DNA of 64,000 bases from Psettodes erumei (lineage: Eukaryota; Chordata; Actinopteri; Pleuronectiformes; Psettodidae), in assembly GCA_016785225.1 (NCBI GenBank), contig JAFBJZ010000437.1:154501-218500 (forward strand), written 5' to 3'. The notes beneath the pieces are model-generated. The model was not told the origin of the DNA and made no database searches. It saw nothing but the letters and a program-made list of their open reading frames with translations. A program made the translations under genes and the position numbers. This document shows positions 60,801 through 64,000 of this stretch, in pieces. The stretch's first letter is position 1. Each line of letters opens with the position of its first letter.

Positions 60801-63510
60801 CCTTTAAATCTCTGGCAATGTGTGACGGCTCCTTGTAATGACACACTCTCTCCCTCTAGTGGTTGGTCCTTATGTGAAGAAGATAGTCTGTGAAGAGCTG
60901 GGTTCTCCTGCCAACTCAGCAGTAAATTGTGTCCCCAAGGAGGACTTTGGGGGCCACCACCCTGACCCCAACCTGACCTATGCTGCTGACCTGGTCAAAG
61001 CCATGAAAGGAGGAGAATATGACTTTGGAGCCGCCTTTGATGGTGATGGTGTAAGTCAACTTTTCTCCCAGGCAGGGCGGTTTTTATAGCTGTTATATTG
61101 TAGAGAGGTGAGAGCAGAGCTGTGAAGTTCTTAAACTGGATTTCAATCCATGATGTCAGCTCACATAAAATTAATGTAATAAATTCTGGTCTATTAAGTT
61201 CTTGATTTTAAGATTTTTATTCTTTTTAATAGACCAAAGTCAATAACCAAACTAATGGGCCTGGGCACTTGGGTGAGGCTGAACTGAACTCATTTTGACT
61301 TTAGCACAGTCCTTATTAATGAAGACAGTGAATGTTTTTAGTTATAGTTGCAGGTTTCAGTCTCCCCTCTGTTACCTTCAGAATTCATAATGAGATGTCA
61401 GCATTTTTTAGGCAGTGTTTTTTGTTATGGATCTTAAAATAGTACAGAAGAAAATAACCCCCTGGACAGAAAACTGATTCTTGTAACTTTAACTAAATCA
61501 TGTCTGTAATTCATGATCGTTGACCCCGGTCTGTCTGTGCCGCTTGCTTTGCCCCCTCTTCAGGACCGTAACATGGTGCTGGGTAAACACGGCTTCTTCG
61601 TGAACCCCTCAGACTCGGTGGCTGTCATCGCTGCCAACATTACCAGCATCCCGTACTTCCAGAAGACTGGAGTTAAAGGACTGGCCCGCAGTATGCCCAC
61701 CAGTGGAGCCCTGGACAAGTAAATCCCACATGACACAGCAGCTGCTGTAAAGTGTTCCTTCTTGAACTGAACTCAACTTTATTTCCAGGTACATTTTTTC
61801 CTCATTTGGTTTATTGTGTGTGCCAATCTGTTCTAGTGTGGCTAAAACTCTTCAGATGCAGCTGTACGAGACTCCAACCGGCTGGAAGTTCTTTGGGAAC
61901 CTGATGGATGCTGGCAAACTCTCTCTGTGTGGAGAGGAGAGCTTTGGTACCGGTGAGTAAAAGTCATCATATTGTTATAGCCATGACTTTTGTAAGAGGA
62001 AGCAGTGCCCCCACTTACTCGCTTTACTCTCCCTCTGCCAACCACCCAGGCTCAGATCACATCCGCGAGAAGGACGGCCTGTGGGCGGTGCTCGCTTGGC
62101 TGTCTATCTTAGCCGTCAGGAAACAGAGCGTTGAAGAGATCATGAAGGATCACTGGCAGAAGTTTGGCAGGAACTTTTTCACCAGGTCAGCACTGATCTG
62201 TGTAGAATGTTTTTTGAAGTGTGGATAGGAGTGAAGTTTTGCGGAGTCGCCTATGATGAGAATGTTTCGTGTTATGTGTTCGCTCTGGGTCAACACATCC
62301 TGCGATGATGCAGGGATGTGCTGTAGGTTTGTCAAATGGCACTCTGTCGTGCTCTAGTGGCAAATATGAGAACTACAGCACAATTCATGTACGCACCAGT
62401 TACTATTTTTTTCAGGTCGGTAGGTCTGTGATGCTGCTGAATTATATTGTTTTATAGTGACAGGATTCTCAATTACTTTGTCCAGGCCATTAATGAGGAC
62501 AGAAACATCTCTCTGTATAATATAATAGAGTTCATCTGCACCACAAACTACATCCTCCTAAAGGAGTAAGTTTAAAACAAAAAAATTGAGCATGATAACA
62601 TTCATGAAGGCAGGATTTAGTTTAGCAATGAATTTTTCACTTTTCCCCCAAAAAATCTAAAATCTAAAAAGTGGTCATTTGCATACAAATGTAAAATTAT
62701 CCCTCCTATCCCTTCAAATTAAGCTTGAAGCGACGATGTCCTGAACAAATATATGTTGTTTTCCGATGCCAGTTTGTTTTGCACATCATATTTTTGCATC
62801 ACCCTCAATTTGAGTTTTCATTGCAGGTACGACTATGAGGAGGTCGACTCTGACGCTGCCAACAAGATGATCAAGGACCTGGAGACGGCGATGTTCAACC
62901 CATCCTTCATTGGAAAGAAGTTCTCGTCCGGCGATAAAACTTACGAGGTGGCTGTCGCCGACAACTTTGCCTACACTGACCCTGTGGATGGAAGTGTGTC
63001 GAAAAACCAGGTGAGGAGCCCACACAGCAGATCTCATTACAGTTTCATACTGTGCTCCCTCAGTTTTCCTGTAAAATCTGTGTTTCATAGTGCACTTTGA
63101 GTTAAAGCTAATGATGGCATTCCTACTTTTCATACTGCACTCAATCTATTATACTTTGAACAGATCACATCTTAAAAAATGTAAATGGTTGACTTAATGT
63201 TGAAATTGAGTGAATTCATAATGGAGTCACACCCCTATTGTTGATAATGACCAATGAATCAGCAGGCATCAGTGTGACTTATTGCATCTCATACATTGTA
63301 CCTCCACATGTTTTCCTGTTGCTGTGCATTTTCTTCCATCATCATCTCTCCTCTGTCTTGCTCTCACCCTCTCAGGGCCTCAGGATCATCTTCTCTGATG
63401 GTTCGAGGATTATTTTCCGTCTCAGCGGTACAGGCAGCGCCGGAGCAACTGTCAGGCTCTACATAGACAGCTATGAGAAGGACCCCCAGAAGATTTACCA
63501 GGACCCACAG
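57852..63510 (+). CDS. pgm1: Phosphoglucomutase 1, 3' end outside the window
   Basis: PGM1 interconverts glucose-1-phosphate and glucose-6-phosphate in the cytosol through a phosphoserine enzyme and Mg2+. Conserved coding exons: 57852-58097, 59929-60091, 60268-60411, 60592-60717, 60860-61050, 61564-61718, 61837-61952, 62050-62185, 62827-63010, 63376-63510. All junctions keep phase, giving 532 residues. The human protein is 562, so the last exon (about 29 residues) lies beyond 64000. The catalytic loop TASHNPGG carries the phosphorylated serine at 117. The metal loop DGDGD is at 287-291, split across the exon 5-6 junction. The sugar-binding GEES is at 374-377 and the phosphate-binding RLSGTGS at 502-508. 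All key residues are present. A further in-frame 36-codon exon is possible at 62458-62565. Confidence 0.95.
58098..59928. other. pgm1 intron 1 (non-coding content)
   Basis: The intron is 1.8 kb with no recognisable exon; the alternative first exon known in mammalian PGM1 was not identified. A short CGTGC-rich patch with a CTCF-like core on the plus strand (GCTGCAGGGGGCGT) lies near 58994-59040. Elsewhere the composition is ordinary. Confidence 0.45.
62458..62565 (+). CDS. Possible 36-codon cassette exon of pgm1
   Basis: Between the conserved pgm1 exons ending at 62185 and starting at 62827, a 108-base segment is flanked by a TTTATAG acceptor and a consensus GTAAGT donor. Both neighbours meet it in phase 2, and the reading frame across it is open (...SDRILNYFVQAINEDRN...IILLKE-type hydrophobic/charged text). 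Including it would insert 36 residues just before YDYEEV, at the entry to domain 4; skipping it gives the normal protein. I know of no PGM1 with this insert. It may be a lineage-specific alternative exon or a coincidence. Confidence 0.35.
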
Positions 63511-64000
63511 GTCAGGACCGTAAGGAGTAATTCCAGCCAGCTAGATCCAGTGAGAACAAGAATAGACTATGATGAAGTCATCAAATAGGAAAATAAACAT
63601 TCATGAGTGCAGCAACAGTTTTTTTTCTTTTCTAAGGAATATTTTCACACGTTAAAAAAATCACAGAAAAGAAAAAGGCGGTCTGCCCACTTAGGTAACA
63701 GCTGCTTCAGTACTGTTCAAAGGTCAACTCACTATATTATTGCCATTGTGAAAACCAAACTGAGCTGTGAGGGCTAAAAGTCATGGGCTCCCTCAAAGCC
63801 TTAATGCAGGATGGAATGATCTGTAACCTGCGAGACAGCCAGCTTGCCTCGGGTGGAGCTCGCCAAAAACGAGTTCCAGAGGTTGTGTTCAACATGGGAG
63901 ATGATGGAGATGTTTGGCCATGTCTTGAGTTATGGCAGCTTATCAGGACCACTACGAAAAGACGGAAACTTAGCATGAGGGAGAAATAAAGAGCCCGAGT
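63511..64000. other. pgm1 last intron (partial)
   Basis: The donor GTCAGG follows residue 532. The expected final exon (starting VMLAPL in human) is not found before the window ends. A 68-codon open frame at 63783-63989 has no family resemblance and is considered incidental. Confidence 0.7.

Noticed and set aside
63783..63989. 68-codon open frame near the window end as last pgm1 exon
   Set aside because: It does not resemble the conserved PGM1 C-terminus and lacks a fitting acceptor and phase.
1..64000. CRISPR arrays, tRNA or rRNA genes, bacterial operons
   Set aside because: No spaced direct repeats, cloverleaf-type sequences or rRNA text were seen; the DNA is plainly vertebrate nuclear sequence.

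Overview
The window is vertebrate nuclear DNA, almost certainly from a ray-finned (teleost) fish. The evidence is protein-coding genes broken by GT-AG introns, fish-like sequences of well-known vertebrate proteins, fish-type dispersed repeats and many short microsatellites. Fairly short introns suggest a percomorph-like fish, but that is only an impression. Gene order is foxd3 (+), alg6 (+), a small coiled-coil gene on the minus strand where vertebrates carry ITGB3BP/CENP-R, efcab7 (+) and pgm1 (+, cut by the window end). To my knowledge this matches human 1p31 (FOXD3-ALG6-ITGB3BP-EFCAB7-PGM1), so the block is conserved synteny.

Layout. Bases 1-15300 are a gene-poor upstream domain with stretches that look like conserved non-coding elements, a few repeats, a perfect DR1 nuclear-receptor element and an isolated TATA box. 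foxd3 is a single-exon gene (CDS 15721-16917). After an AT-rich spacer, alg6 runs 22283-35553 in 14 coding exons that join without a frame break to 505 codons; one of its introns has minor-spliceosome (U12) signals. A second non-coding stretch (35700-42280) leads to the small minus-strand gene (42286-45384 coding). It fires away from efcab7 (46370-55875, 13 coding exons, 613 aa) across a shared promoter of about 0.5 kb. pgm1 starts at 57852; ten conserved coding exons reach residue 532, and the last exon lies beyond the window. A 36-codon, phase-matched extra exon sits between its eighth and ninth conserved exons.

How the genes relate. They share no pathway: foxd3 is a neural-crest and pluripotency repressor, alg6 builds the N-glycan precursor in the ER, efcab7 is a ciliary Hedgehog regulator, and pgm1 interconverts glucose phosphates, which indirectly supplies glycosylation. 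The likeliest reason they stay together is that foxd3 regulatory DNA lies in and around its housekeeping neighbours. This is an inference; several candidate elements are listed.

Exon boundaries were worked out by hand from splice signals, phase and remembered family similarity. They should be reliable for alg6, efcab7, pgm1 and foxd3, less so for the minus-strand gene. No tRNA, rRNA, CRISPR or intact transposase gene was seen.
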